From Dichomitus squalens LYAD-421 SS1 (taxonomy: Eukaryota; Basidiomycota; Agaricomycetes; Polyporales; Polyporaceae), in NCBI RefSeq assembly GCF_000275845.1, contig NW_006766891.1, positions 167,562 through 231,561 on the forward strand: 64,000 nucleotides of DNA. Reading direction: 5' to 3'. A program made the translations under genes and the position numbers. Position 1 is the first letter of the stretch; each line of letters opens with the position of its first letter. Below the pieces are notes generated by a model that was not told the origin of the DNA, made no database searches, and worked only from the letters and a program-made list of their open reading frames with translations. Shown here one piece after another: positions 1 to 10,616 of the stretch.

Positions 1-698
1 ACGGTTCTCGGATTGTGTCATGTACTCATTGGTGGGATAGATTCCTGCTATTGCCTTCTCTGCGGGCAACGGCACCCACCGCTCTTTCACTACCAACACG
101 GGCGAGCCCAACGACCCAGCGAACCTGGCCGCTCAGGTCGTGAAGAATTTGGTAGCCATTATCGCGGCCGGCGTGAATGCGAGCCAGGAGCGGCTCCTCC
201 CGCTTGGCGTTGGCCTCAAGTTCGTTCATCTACAATCTTTCCGGTGGCTAGCAGCTGACATTCCGTTCGCAGTGTTAACATCCCAACATTTGGCCCCGCC
301 AGCAACTGCACCGCGCCTCCGTTCGTCTTCACTCGCTTGACCGGAGGTGCGACCGTCAATTCGATTGCCATAGACAACACCACTGGGTTGCCCGTTGAAG
401 TCGATCTGTGCGTTTTCTTGGACGAATGAATACTGGTGCTGTACTGACTGAGCGCGCAGTGTCGCGACTGGCGTGAACTCCAACATCAATGGGGTTCGCG
501 AGGACCCTGGTAAGCATCCCGCAATGCATTCTATCCTACTGTGCTAACAAGTGTCCTTATCCTCTAGGCGAGACTCCGACTAGCGCGGACTGCTTCACTG
601 CCGTCAGCATTTTCTCTGTTGATTACGATGCTCCTGAGCGCATCGCTCGCCCAATCCAGCACCGTCTCCGGAACAGCATCCGTTCGACTCAGTTCTGA
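1..698 (+). CDS. SurE-like acid phosphatase / 5'-nucleotidase, 3' part only
   Basis: This is the C-terminal end of a SurE-fold protein; the 5' part lies left of the window. Exons read as 51-219, 273-407, 460-509 and 568-698 join in frame with GT-AG introns of about 50-60 nt. The first starts IPAIAFSAGNGTHRSF and runs to GVGL, the second continues VNIPTFGPASNCTAPPFVFT. This pattern (conserved SAG, a helical stretch, then GVGLNVN-P) is typical of the C-terminal half of secreted fungal SurE-like proteins, which are metal-dependent phosphatases acting on nucleotides or other phosphomonoesters. The protein ends FTAVSIFSVDYDAPERIARP plus a short basic tail. The metal-binding N-terminal DD motif is outside the window, so activity cannot be judged. 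The family call is fairly safe; the substrate is inference. Confidence 0.75.
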
Positions 699-1049
699 AA
701 GGGTTCTATAGCATAATGTTGCGTATTTTACGATAAGTATGACGACGTGTAGGAAGCCTTGGTCAACGGTCACCTGGATAGGGCCGAGCCGTATAGGGAT
801 CTAATGACTTCGTACGGCAAATGATGGATGATCATTCAATGACTGCAGAACGCGTGCAAACTTGTGTATTGTCCAAGAACCACTTTGCGCGGGTTGAGAT
901 TGGAATTTGAGTCGGGCGTGAAATCCGAAGCCACCCGCTGCCATTCAGGTCAAATGAGCGTGGAGGGACCAAACTTTCGTGCATGCCTATTGTGGTGGCG
1001 TCAAAGTGAGCCGCGTCCAGGACAAATAGTCGTACACAACGCGTTCATC
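699..1049. other. Intergenic, SurE 3' side to PRP38 5' side
   Basis: About 350 bp with no convincing coding sequence. It should carry the 3' end of the SurE-like gene and the promoter of the PRP38 gene. I saw no repeat or RNA gene in it. Confidence 0.5.
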
Positions 1050-2151
1050 ATGGCCAACACCACCGTCCGCGGGGCAACCGCTATTCATGGCCAGAATCCT
1101 CAGGTGAGACCATTGTGACCCTCCAGATGGGAGACTTCCATAGCTGAATGTACAGTACCTAGTCGAATCTGTGATCCGGAATCGTATCTATGACTCAAGC
1201 TACTGGAAGGAGCACTGTTTTGCGCTTACCGGTATGTTGCTTTCGCTACCTTGAAGGCATTACCGACTGAGGGTGTCCGTGTAGCCGAAACGTTGATTGA
1301 TAAAGCTATTGAGCTGAAGGCGATCGGTGGTGTTTACGGCAACCAAAAGCCTACGGAGTTCCTATGTCTACTCCTCAAGCTCCTCCAAATTCAGCCGGAG
1401 AAGGAGATTCTGCTGGAGTACTTGCAGGCGGACGAGTTCAAGTGAGTACGAACCGATGGCACTCGACTGTGACACAGTCCAACCCTGGCTTCGTCAGGTA
1501 TCTACGGGCACTCGCTGCATTCTACATACGGATGACCTTCCGACCAGCGGAAGTCTATGAAATCCTGGAGCCTTTGCTCAAGGACTATCGAAAATTGCGT
1601 TACTTGGGAATGGGTATGTGTCTTTGTTCACGTATCGCTTCCCTTTCTCACATACGATCCCAGGGGGTTACACGCTGACGCATATGGACGAGTTTGTGGA
1701 CCAGCTATTGACCGAGGAGCGTGTGTGCGACTTGATCCTCCCCAGGATCACCAAGCGAGATGTCTTAGAGGACTTGGGAGAGATTGGGCCGAGGAAGAGT
1801 AGGCTGTTGGACGCTATGGAGGGCAAAAGTGACCACGAGAGAAGTAGGAGCAGGAGTAGAAGTCGGAGCACGGACAGGAGCAGAAGCAGAAGCCGGGACG
1901 GCAGTCCACGACGCCCGGCAGGTGCGAGGAGTCCTTCGTCTTCAAGAAGCTCTAGTCGAGGACGGAGTGCTAGCAAGTCTCGCTCGCCCTCGGTCGGGTC
2001 GCGGTATGTTTCTCGCAGCCGCTCCGGCTCACGTTCGCCCTACCGGTCTAGGAGCAGGAGCATCTCGCCAGACCGTGTGAATGGCGGCTCCCCTGGCCGC
2101 TTCCGTTCTCGCAGTCGCAGCATCTCACCGGACCGCATGGACACTACCTAG
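1050..2151 (+). CDS. PRP38: Pre-mRNA-splicing factor 38 (PRP38) with RS-rich tail
   Basis: This is the Prp38-family component of the U4/U6.U5 tri-snRNP, needed in the nucleus for spliceosome activation. Five exons join cleanly: 1050-1103, 1156-1231, 1285-1441, 1498-1613 and 1664-2151. The start fits MANTTVRGATAIHGQNPQ, the family N-terminus. It is followed by YLVESVIRNRIYDSSYWKE, KAIGGVYGNQKPTEFLCLLL, YLRALAAFYIRMTF and DEFVDQLLTEERVCDLILPR, all Prp38 signatures. After the folded domain (about 200 residues) the protein carries a serine-arginine tail of about 110 residues with many SRSRS repeats and two copies of RSRSISPDR. Budding yeast Prp38 lacks such a tail, whereas animal PRPF38A-type proteins have one, so it probably recruits SR-protein kinases or RS-domain partners (inference). 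Identity is secure. Confidence 0.95.
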
Positions 2152-2535
2152 TGGCTATACCGTTGCTTCTCGATGCCCATGCTACTGTAGTCCACTGTAT
2201 CTAGTACCGAACGATGTTTAGGTCAAACGTGAGGCTGAGACGCGTCGAAGTGACATGTGCATGCATGGCTTGCTCTTGAAAGAATGTCCGAGGTGCTGCT
2301 GTGGATGTCTCGAACGAACTGCATTGGCCGGAACAGTGGACAGAGATGTCGATGTCATGGAGCATGACCCCATGGGCGCTCGCAGCGTCTTCGCTCAGAA
2401 TGCTGTCGACCTGCGTGGTGAACGTGAACGTGAATGGTCTGTCTATGTCTATGTCAATCCCAATGCCTCTCTGATTGATATCTGGACAATCCCCAGACTA
2501 GCATCTTGAAGACATCCCTTGCAACACTCAGAAAC
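2152..2535. other. Intergenic between PRP38 and MOD5-type gene
   Basis: About 385 bp between two plus-strand genes. It holds PRP38 3' sequence and the promoter of the tRNA isopentenyltransferase gene. No motif or repeat stood out. Confidence 0.4.
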
Positions 2536-4428
2536 ATGAGTTCGAAACCTCTCATCGTCATCTGTGGAACGACGGGTGTAGGCAAGTCAAAGCTCGGCAT
2601 CGAGCTTGCCCTCGCTTTGTCTGCAAAAGGTGAAAACTATCCATACCGTGGCGCAAGGATCATCAATGCGGACTCCATGCAAGTGTATATGGGTATGGAT
2701 ATCATTACAAACAAGGTCCCTTTGGAGGAACGATTCGGCGTCGAACATCTCCTCATGGACTACAAGAAGCCCGGAGAGCAGTTGACCGGACCGGAGTGGA
2801 TCAAGGATGCTATCAATGCGGTGGGTGCCTAGAGCCTTGTTTTTCTGCCTGTCTTCATGCGGTGCGGTGTGGGCAGGTCGAAGAGACCCACTCTAGGGGC
2901 CAGGTTCCTATCGTGGTAGGGGGCACGTCGTATTGGATTCAACACCTCATTTTCCCCGAGAGAATGGCCTCCTTATGCAAGTCGGCGGAGGAATCGCCTG
3001 GAGACAAGCAAACTCCGTTGCCCTCTGAACTGTTAAGCAATGCTCTCGCAGCTCTTCCACCCGAGCTACTCAGTCTGTTCGACAATCTCCCTGAGCAAGC
3101 CCCTACTGCGGACCTCGACCCCCAGCTGTCCCTGAGACTGCACAAGCTGCTTGCCGCCGTCGACCCGTTGGTTTCGCAGCGGTGGCATTGGCGAGACTCG
3201 AGAAAGGTCCTCACCAACCTACGTATCATCCAAGAAAACCGTAGGCTTGCCAGCGAGATCATCGAGGAGCAATCCCGGATAACATCGAAGCCGAGGTACG
3301 GGCGACTTGCAACCATCTTCTTCGGCTCATTAATCGTGCGGCGATGACAGGTATCGCACACTATGTTTCTGGTTATATGCGCAGCCAGAGGTACTGAAGC
3401 CTCGCCTGGACGAGCGTGTGGACCAGATGATAGCAGTGAGCACTTTGTTCCTTCCTTATGACTGTCTGTTCCATCTATGCACAGTAGCAAGGCTTGCTGG
3501 ATGAAATCAAAACACTGCGAGCAATCGCTACTGCTGGAGTCGGTCCAGAATCGCAGTCGCCCGCGAATGAGTCGCAACAAATGGACTACACACTGGGCAT
3601 TTATCAGTCGATCGGTGAGGAGCACCTCATTATCTGACTTTCCAACCGCTCACTCGGACGCCCGACGCCTGGTCAGGGTATAAGGAATTTCATGAGTACT
3701 TGAGCGCCCCAGAGCCGTCAGAGGCAGTGTTCAGACTTGCAGTAGAGCAGATGAAGCTGGGAACCAGGAGGTATGCAAAACGGCAAGTCGCCTGGATCCG
3801 CAACAAGCTTCTTCCGGCCGTAAATGCTGCAAATGCCGAGAGCCAAGCGGAATGTGGGCAGTCGATCGTCCCGATGTACTTGCTAGACGCTACAGGTACG
3901 TGAGACCCATTCCCTCTACGTCAGCAATATCGACGAAGTTGGGGGTTTCTAGAGCTCGGGGAGGCATGGAAGACCGGCGTGCTTGACATAGGGAATGCTA
4001 TAACGAAAGGCAGGTCGGTCCATTCTCAGCAATTTCGGGTTCTTTAATGAGCCTTCCCTGCAGCTTTCTTGGAAGGAGACCCGCTCCCGGATCCTTCGAC
4101 GCTTTCGCAGACTGCGTCCGAGATGCTGGCTGTACGTGACCGTCCGACCGAGTAAGCCAACATCCTCCATGTATGCATCATAGCAGACGCTTACGGAGTC
4201 TTCTACAGTCCGATGGCCGTCTTAAGCGCGAACCGGCGCATGATATGCCCTGTTTGTACGACTGACCCTGATCAGCCTGTTATGGTCGATGGGGTGAAGT
4301 GGGAGATGCATGAACGCAGTCGCGGACATCGCAGAATGACCGGGAGAGATAAGAGATTGCCTTGCAGCCCTTCAGCGTACAAGGAGGTTGAGGCAGCTTT
4401 TAATAGTGAAGACGGCCCAGATACCTAG
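2536..4428 (+). CDS. MOD5: tRNA dimethylallyltransferase (isopentenyltransferase) with C-terminal zinc finger
   Basis: The enzyme transfers dimethylallyl from DMAPP to A37 of tRNAs that read UNN codons (i6A37). Eight exons fit: 2536-2820, 2877-3294, 3351-3435, 3488-3614, 3677-3895, 3953-4009, 4064-4151 and 4209-4428. The ATG at 2536 gives MSSKPLIVICGTTGVGKSKL with the P-loop GTTGVGKS. ARIINADSMQVY and PIVVGGTSYWIQHLIF are the DMAPP/tRNA-binding signatures, and ERVDQMI and YAKRQVAWIRNKLLP follow as expected. The C-terminus carries a C2H2 finger, CPVC-x(17)-H-x(5)-H, as in eukaryotic Mod5/TRIT1. Whether it serves cytosol, mitochondria or both cannot be told from the start. The intron at 4010-4063 uses a GC donor, because no GT donor keeps the frame. 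Identity is secure. Confidence 0.93.
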
Positions 4429-4765
4429 GAGCACAGTGCGTGTCCAACCCCTCCCCCTTACCAGGCCCGACCCCAACGGAACGCCCCGCCCACAACGGAC
4501 ACACATCGGGACGCGCTGTCGTACTAGTAGCCCTTCTCTGTGACAGCAAGCGTTCGACGATGATCGTGTATGAATTCCAGCCGTTATTCGTCTCTCCTAC
4601 AATGACATACTGCTCGGTGCGGTGAACTGACGGTCACGGTGAGAGGATGTTGGTCCGTATGTTGACGTGGCGCGGCATTGCCAGAGGACGCGCCTCACTT
4701 GTGTCAAGTATATATCCAGGACGAAAGGATGCTCATAGGGCAGCGACGTCTGCTACCGTTCTACC
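4429..4765. other. Intergenic, carboxylesterase promoter region
   Basis: About 340 bp upstream of a secreted esterase. It contains a C-rich stretch near 4445-4500 and no credible coding sequence. Promoter elements are not certain enough to name. Confidence 0.4.
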
Positions 4766-7234
4766 ATGCTCACTTACAGCTTCATAGTACTTGCGACGGT
4801 GTATGCCGCCGCAATCGTCGCCGCTCCCGCTCCTGCTGCCAAGCCTCCTTCTGTCCGGTTGGACAGCGGGACGTTCACGGGAGTGTCAGACGGGGTGAGC
4901 GATGCGTTTCTCGGCATCAAGTTCGCTGACGCCCCGTACGTTGATTTCGTAGTCTTCGTGTCAAGTCAGACTAGTGAACTTACATGCTACCCAGACGGTT
5001 CTCCCTTCCCGTTCCTGTTGGCCCCTACATCGATGAAGAGGATGCAGTCGACTTCGGTCCAGCTTGTCCTCAGCAGGGCTCTACAGATGTCCGTTCAATG
5101 GTCGATGATCCAGCTGCTGGCGTCCTTGTCTCCGAATGGCGGTATCCAATCAGAGCCAAGCTTCCCCCGTCAGAAGATTGTGAGCGATGCACTGTCCCAT
5201 GCGTTTATCTGCTTCTGACATCCACATCCGCACAGGCTTGAATCTCAATGTTTGGGTACCGGCTGGCACTAACTCCACAGCTCGGCTTCCGGTCGCGGTG
5301 GTCAGTCAACCTCCCATAATTCGATAGGTAATACGCTAATGTTGAGCGTGTCGACAGTGGATCTTCGGTGGTAAGGTCACGAATAGCATGCAAATTGACG
5401 TACATCGACTCAATCAGAACATTCCTCATTGCAGGTGGCTTCGAGACCGGCTCGGCAGACACGTAAGTACCCAACCGCTAATACCGTCTTCCTATCTGAC
5501 ACCGCTCCATTTCAGGTACGATGGCGGTGTCATTGTGAAGCGTTCCATCGAGTTGGACGAGCCAGTGATCTACGTCAGCATGAACTATCGGTAAGATTTC
5601 GCGATCTGTCGACATGGCTCAGCTCGCTGACCTCCGTTGTGCTCAGCGTATCCGGTAAGATCGATCGCAAAGTCAGTCAGCATAGCAGCTCATAGGCGAA
5701 TACTCCAGCTTTTGGTTTCATCGCTGGCGAAGAGGTGAAAGCCGAAGGCGTTGGTAACATTGGTCTAGAAGATCGTAAGTTCCTCTGACGTATGGACATT
5801 CCTGGCGATGCTGAGAGCGCCTCTTCATAGAACGCGTTGCTTTCAAGTGGATACAGAAGTACATCGCAGACTTCGGGGGAGACCCAGAGCGCGTCACTAT
5901 GTGAGACGAGTTTGAGGTGGCAGAACACTGGTCTCACTGACACAATCAACAGCTGGGGCGAGAGTGCAGGCGCGATCTCCGTTGCTTTACATATGTTGAC
6001 CAATAGCGGCGATCCCGAAGGGCTCTTCCACGGCGCATTCATGCAATCAGGTGCTCCGATTCCTGTCGGCGATATTGCCAAGGGCCAGAGCGAGTACGAC
6101 CAACTTGTTCAGAACACTCCATGCGCAGACATTGCATCACCAAAAACCTTGGAGTGTTTGAGGACCCTTCCCTTTGATGTTCTGAAACAGGCCGTGGATA
6201 AATCCCCCGGTATTATCAGCAAGCAAGTGCGTTGTTTCGACAAGAAATCCAAATTTCCTGTCTGATTAATGATGACTTTTTAGTCCCTTCGCCTCGCGTG
6301 GCTTCCCCGCGTTGACGGAAGGTTCTTGACTGACACGCCCCAGAATTTGGTACTTCAGGGTAGCGTTGCTCGGATCCCACACGTATCTGGGGTATGTCTC
6401 TCTGTGGCTCTCAGTAGCTCTGCCACTAAATCAAGCCCTAGAACGTGAACGACGAAGGCACACTCTTTTCCATCATCAACTCTTTGACTGTTTGGTATGT
6501 TGAGAAGGCTGAAACCTTGATCCGTGAAATCTGATGACTTTCTAGGACAGACAGGGGATTCCAGTCATATATGCGTTCTAACTACGTCGATGGGGCTACG
6601 GACGACGACATTGGTGATCTTTTCGATACCCTTTATCCAAACGATCCGAGTCAGGGCTCGCCCTTCGACACTGGCACAAACTATTCGCTCCCTCCGCAAT
6701 ACAAGCGCTTGGCGGCTATTCAAGGGGACCTCGTATTCCAGGCTCCGAGACGCTTCTTTGTAGAGCATACATTTGATAAGCAGCCCACGTGGTCGTTCCG
6801 TGCGTACTTGAGCTATGCTCTCAATCCGTTTCTGACGCAAGATTTCTCCTTCATGATCTATAGTTAGTAAACGCACGCTCACGATCGGTGATAGCGCATT
6901 TGAGCTCGGCCGTTTTGGAGCCGTGAGTGACAACGGAATCAAGCATTTATAATGCGTCTGACTACATGTACTCCATCTACAGGCCCATGGAAGCGATCTT
7001 GGTAATGTCTACGGTCCGGGAGACATGACCAGCTATCTCATTCACTTCGTCAATCGCGGCGACCCGAACGGCGCGGGGGACGGTCTAATTGAGTGGCCCA
7101 CGTATGATAATCAGACTCGGCAGCAGCTGACGTTTGTGGACGACATCGACACCCCCTTGAATATCACGAGGGATGATTACCGAGTCGACGGTTTCAGCAA
7201 ATTGACGGAGCTTTCCCTGAGGTTCCCTCTCTGA
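4766..7234 (+). CDS. Secreted type-B carboxylesterase / lipase
   Basis: This is an alpha/beta-hydrolase of the cholinesterase/Candida rugosa lipase type, split into roughly ten or more exons. The ATG at 4766 is followed by a hydrophobic signal peptide (MLTYSFIVLATVYAAAIVAA). The family landmarks occur in order: SGTFTGVSDG with AFLGIKFA, LNLNVWVPAG, GGFETGSADTYDGG, ELDEPVIYVSMNYR (oxyanion region), FGGDPERVTIWGESAG with the nucleophile Ser in GESAG near 5960, AFMQSGAPIP, and a downstream region including HVSGNVNDEGTLFS that carries the acid residue. The last coding segment ends SLRFPL. The protein is probably extracellular and acts on carboxylic esters such as lipids or plant-derived esters; the substrate is unknown. 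There is no sign of a frameshift once introns are removed. Confidence 0.9.
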
Positions 7235-7497
7235 TCTGAGAGGCCACTCTCGAGAAGGATTGCATCGTATCGAACGCTCATCGCGACTCATGGTAGTAAT
7301 TTACGACCTGCTCCTATCACATATGCTTCTATCGTTTTACTGTAATCTGGTCGAATGTTCCATCGGCGTGCATTGTACTAGGATACAGTACGAAACTCAT
7401 CGACTCTGGTCACGCAGTCATTCTGATATGACGGGTGGAGGGTGCAATAATGAATGGTGTTGGATGCGGTAACGCGGTGCTACCCTATAACTCATTC

Positions 7498-10103
7498 CTA
7501 CTCTTCGGCCCAACGAGGCAACCACTCCTCCCAACCAGCCCACTCGTCAGCGTCGTCATTCTCAGGGTCCTCACGTAGGAAAGGGCCGAACGCAAGATCA
7601 TCGCGCTCGAATTCGCGACCGTGATGATGATGGGGCTTCTTGAGGGGGTTCAGGAGCCTGGTGATGACATGGACCGCGCCGTTGCGCGCAGGTACGTCCG
7701 GCACGGTGACGGGCTGACCATGGGCGACGACGACGGTCTGGTAGAACGCGTGCTTGTGATGCTCACCCCCGAAAGGGCTCCTGTATGCGAGCTGGACGAC
7801 CTTGACTTCTAGAGGGTGCCCCTCGAGAAGGGTGGGCACTGTGGCGTTGGCCGAGTAAACGACGTCGGGGCGGGGCAGGTGATGACCTCCCTTTGGGGGC
7901 GAAGGAGGATGAGGAGGAGGGTGGTGGGGCGGATGGTGGGGCTCATCGCCCGGAGGTGGATGCTGAGGATGGTCAGGGCCACCTCCACGGGGCGGAGGAG
8001 GGTGTTGAGGTTGACGGTTCCGCGGGGGAGGTGGAGGGGGGAAGTGTTCCGGTGGTGGGGGGATGTGGGGCGGGGGCGGTGGAGGCGGGAAGTGCGACGG
8101 GGGTGGTGGGGGCGGGAACTGAAGTTCCGGGCGACCACCGTCGTGCTGTGAGAAGGAGGGTAGTCAGCACAACAGTAGGCGAACTGAGATCATCCCCTAG
8201 AGAAACAGTGACAGAGACGCGTCCGCGGTGCGATGGCAATGGAAAATTCGGGCCACCAAATCCACGGGACCGTTGCGCACAATCGCAATGTTTCTCCAAG
8301 CAATGTGTGCTGTACAAACTTACCTTGAAACAGCTATATTTCTCGTGGACATAGCCAAACTCGGCATATTCCTGGCCTCGCGACTCCTCCGGAATGGACC
8401 AATCTTGAGAATAGGGATCGAGATGCGCATAGAAATGATTCGTCTCGACATCATGATGACACGGGACGAACTCAGACTCCGACGCGTTGTGATAGTAATC
8501 TGGAATGTTTTTCAGTGATCAATGAGTGGGCTGCGTGCGCCAAGCAGACTCACTCGAGTGCAATACAGCGTCGGGCACAATGTGGAACTGTAGAAGCTTC
8601 TTCAAAGCCTTCTGGCCAAATGGCGAGAAAAGGTAGAATTTCAACCTAGGCGGCAGCCGCGAAAACGCCTTGTTGTGGGGCGCGAAGATGGAAACCGCTC
8701 CAGTACCGGAACCATCTTCGCCGCCATGGAAATCGAGCTCGTCCGTCAGTCCGACTCGCTGAATAGCAGAGCTCTGTGACAATGGTTAACATGGCGCGAA
8801 CACAGTCATTAGCCCTTGAACTTACGAAAATGGAGAAAGCGTCGGAGAAAAGGAAGGCGATCTGGAAGACGGAAGGAGGGGGAAGAATGGGCTTGCTAAC
8901 GACATGAATGGCACCTGATTTCACGTCAGAATACATGAGTACTAGCCATTGGCACCGCTTTCCTCAGAAGCTCACCATTCTTGGTCGGAATATCAGGCAC
9001 CAACACTTTGGACCCGAAGTTGATTGTAGGACGGAAGTCGGCACCGAAACCTTTACCGACGCGGATGCGGAGCTGCTCGCCATCCAACGAGCCGTCCTCG
9101 AGCTTCAGCGACGTCGCGTGTGTATGGTTGCTTCGCAGTTGATGCAGGGGCGTCTGTTCAGGCAGGATGTTGTAGAGCAGCAGATACTTCAGGAACTGCT
9201 TGATCTTGTCTTCGTCGGGCTTATGGGCGCTGCTGAGGTAGCCCTCGGCGGCGGCGAGCATGTCGCTGAGGTCACCACCAGTCTGGAAGAGTTCTTCCAA
9301 CTGGGCATCCTCATCCCCGTCCACGCCATGGTGATGCGGCGGCTTCGGGAAGGCCCAGTCAGGAAGGGCAAAGAAAGTGACACTGGGCACTGGCGTCAGT
9401 CTCGCATACGATGGGGCTATGATCGGAGATATTTACCTCTGGGAGGAGTCGTTGAGTAAGTTCGTGATGTCCTCCGTATAATTCACCAGTTTGAAGAGGC
9501 GCGAGAATCTAAACTGCGTATTTAGTCACTGTGCCACACAGCCTTGACAGGTATTGCGCCATACTTGGGGTGGCTCTCCAAGAATTGATAGATGGTCTTA
9601 TCCTTCGTCTTGTGGTGGTCCGGCATCGTGAAGTGAGGGAAAGGTCCCTTCTTCGGAGAACCTTCGGGGGGACCGTGAGGGTGATGCGGTTCCGGGGGTG
9701 GGTAGTGCGGCGGCTCAGGGAAGGGGTGAGGAGGCTTTGGGAACTCATGGTGGGGCTCCGGGAAGTGAGGAGGCGGAGGCGGGAAGTGATGAGGAGGCTC
9801 GGGTCGGCGACCATGATCGGTGCCCGGAAAGCGAGCAGGCTCCTGGCCATCGTAGCCTTCCTCCGCGTACTCACGGTGTGCTCCCAGGATCTGCTGGGAA
9901 GCGTCACGAGACCACTGGGGGGGATTCTCGTAGCCTGCAGCCTGCGAGGCCTCGTGCTGCGGCCGATAGTAGTAGGAATACTCTGAGGCGTCGGTCAATT
10001 CGGCGCCCTCTGCGTCGTAGAACCTGCCCAAGTACTCCGGGCGGGCCGAGACGGCGAGGAGGCCGCTGTACACCACCGCGAGGACGGTGTGCAGAAGAAG
10101 CAT
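7498..10103 (-). CDS. Secreted FAS1 (fasciclin) protein with His/Pro-rich arms
   Basis: A minus-strand multi-exon gene. The ATG at 10103 gives a signal peptide (LLLHTVLAVVYSGLLAVSA); an upstream in-frame TTG is not needed. Next come a Tyr-rich segment (YSYYYRP) and a long low-complexity region of alternating His, Pro, Phe and Glu (PPHHFPPPPPHFPEP and similar). The first FAS1 domain (YQFLESHPKYG, VTFFALPDWAF, FLKYLLLYNILPEQTPLHQL) ends near 8960. A second FAS1 domain follows (VSIFAPHNKAFSRLPPRL, LLQFHIVPDAVLH), then a second Pro/His-rich block near 7870-8130 and a C-terminal FAS1-like piece (VYSANATVPTLLEGHPLEV, GAVHVITRLLNP). FAS1 proteins mediate cell-surface adhesion. The His-rich arms suggest metal binding or wall anchoring, which is inference. 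I saw no clear GPI signal at the C-terminus. Confidence 0.82.
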
Positions 10104-10616
10104 GGCGAACAAAGTTGGGCGAAGGCAAGAAGCGCAGCGCCCAGGTCCAGGGGTCTCGCGGCTTATGTAGGTTGCGATATGGGTGCTGCGAGCACGACTG
10201 CCAATATGACGGCCTGGTGCATCATTATCCGCCCGAGCAGGCTTTGCGCAGACCGCAGCAAGGGCGCAGCGCTAATGTGGCAGCAGAGCGAAGATCGGCA
10301 TCGCACCAAACGCCTCCGCAGCAGCAGCCCGTTCGTTCAGGCGTTCGCGCATGCGTGCTACGGGTCCAACAGCACCCATAGGCACCAGCCACCATCGCTG
10401 GCTTAGATGTCGCCGACGGCCATCCTAAAAGTCTCGCCAGTGGTGAGAAAGGAGCGATCTAGAGGAGACTGGGCAGTCACCATGTGCTACTGGACCCGGG
10501 CGTTAAAGCGGAGTGACATCACATACGAGTCGTATTGCTGAATGGAGAGAATTGAGAACAACTATTGCGACATACAGAACTTGAAATCGTGATCGAGATG
10601 GGGTATAGCGTCCAGC
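10104..10616. other. Intergenic between FAS1 gene start and VMA1 end
   Basis: About 510 bp holding the promoter of the FAS1 gene (reading left) and the 3' UTR of the V-ATPase gene. No coding sequence, tRNA or repeat was seen. Confidence 0.45.

Noticed and set aside
1668..1976. Leucine-rich open frame on the minus strand opposite the PRP38 tail
   Set aside because: It is the antisense reading of the serine-arginine repeats; the Leu runs come from the repeat codons.
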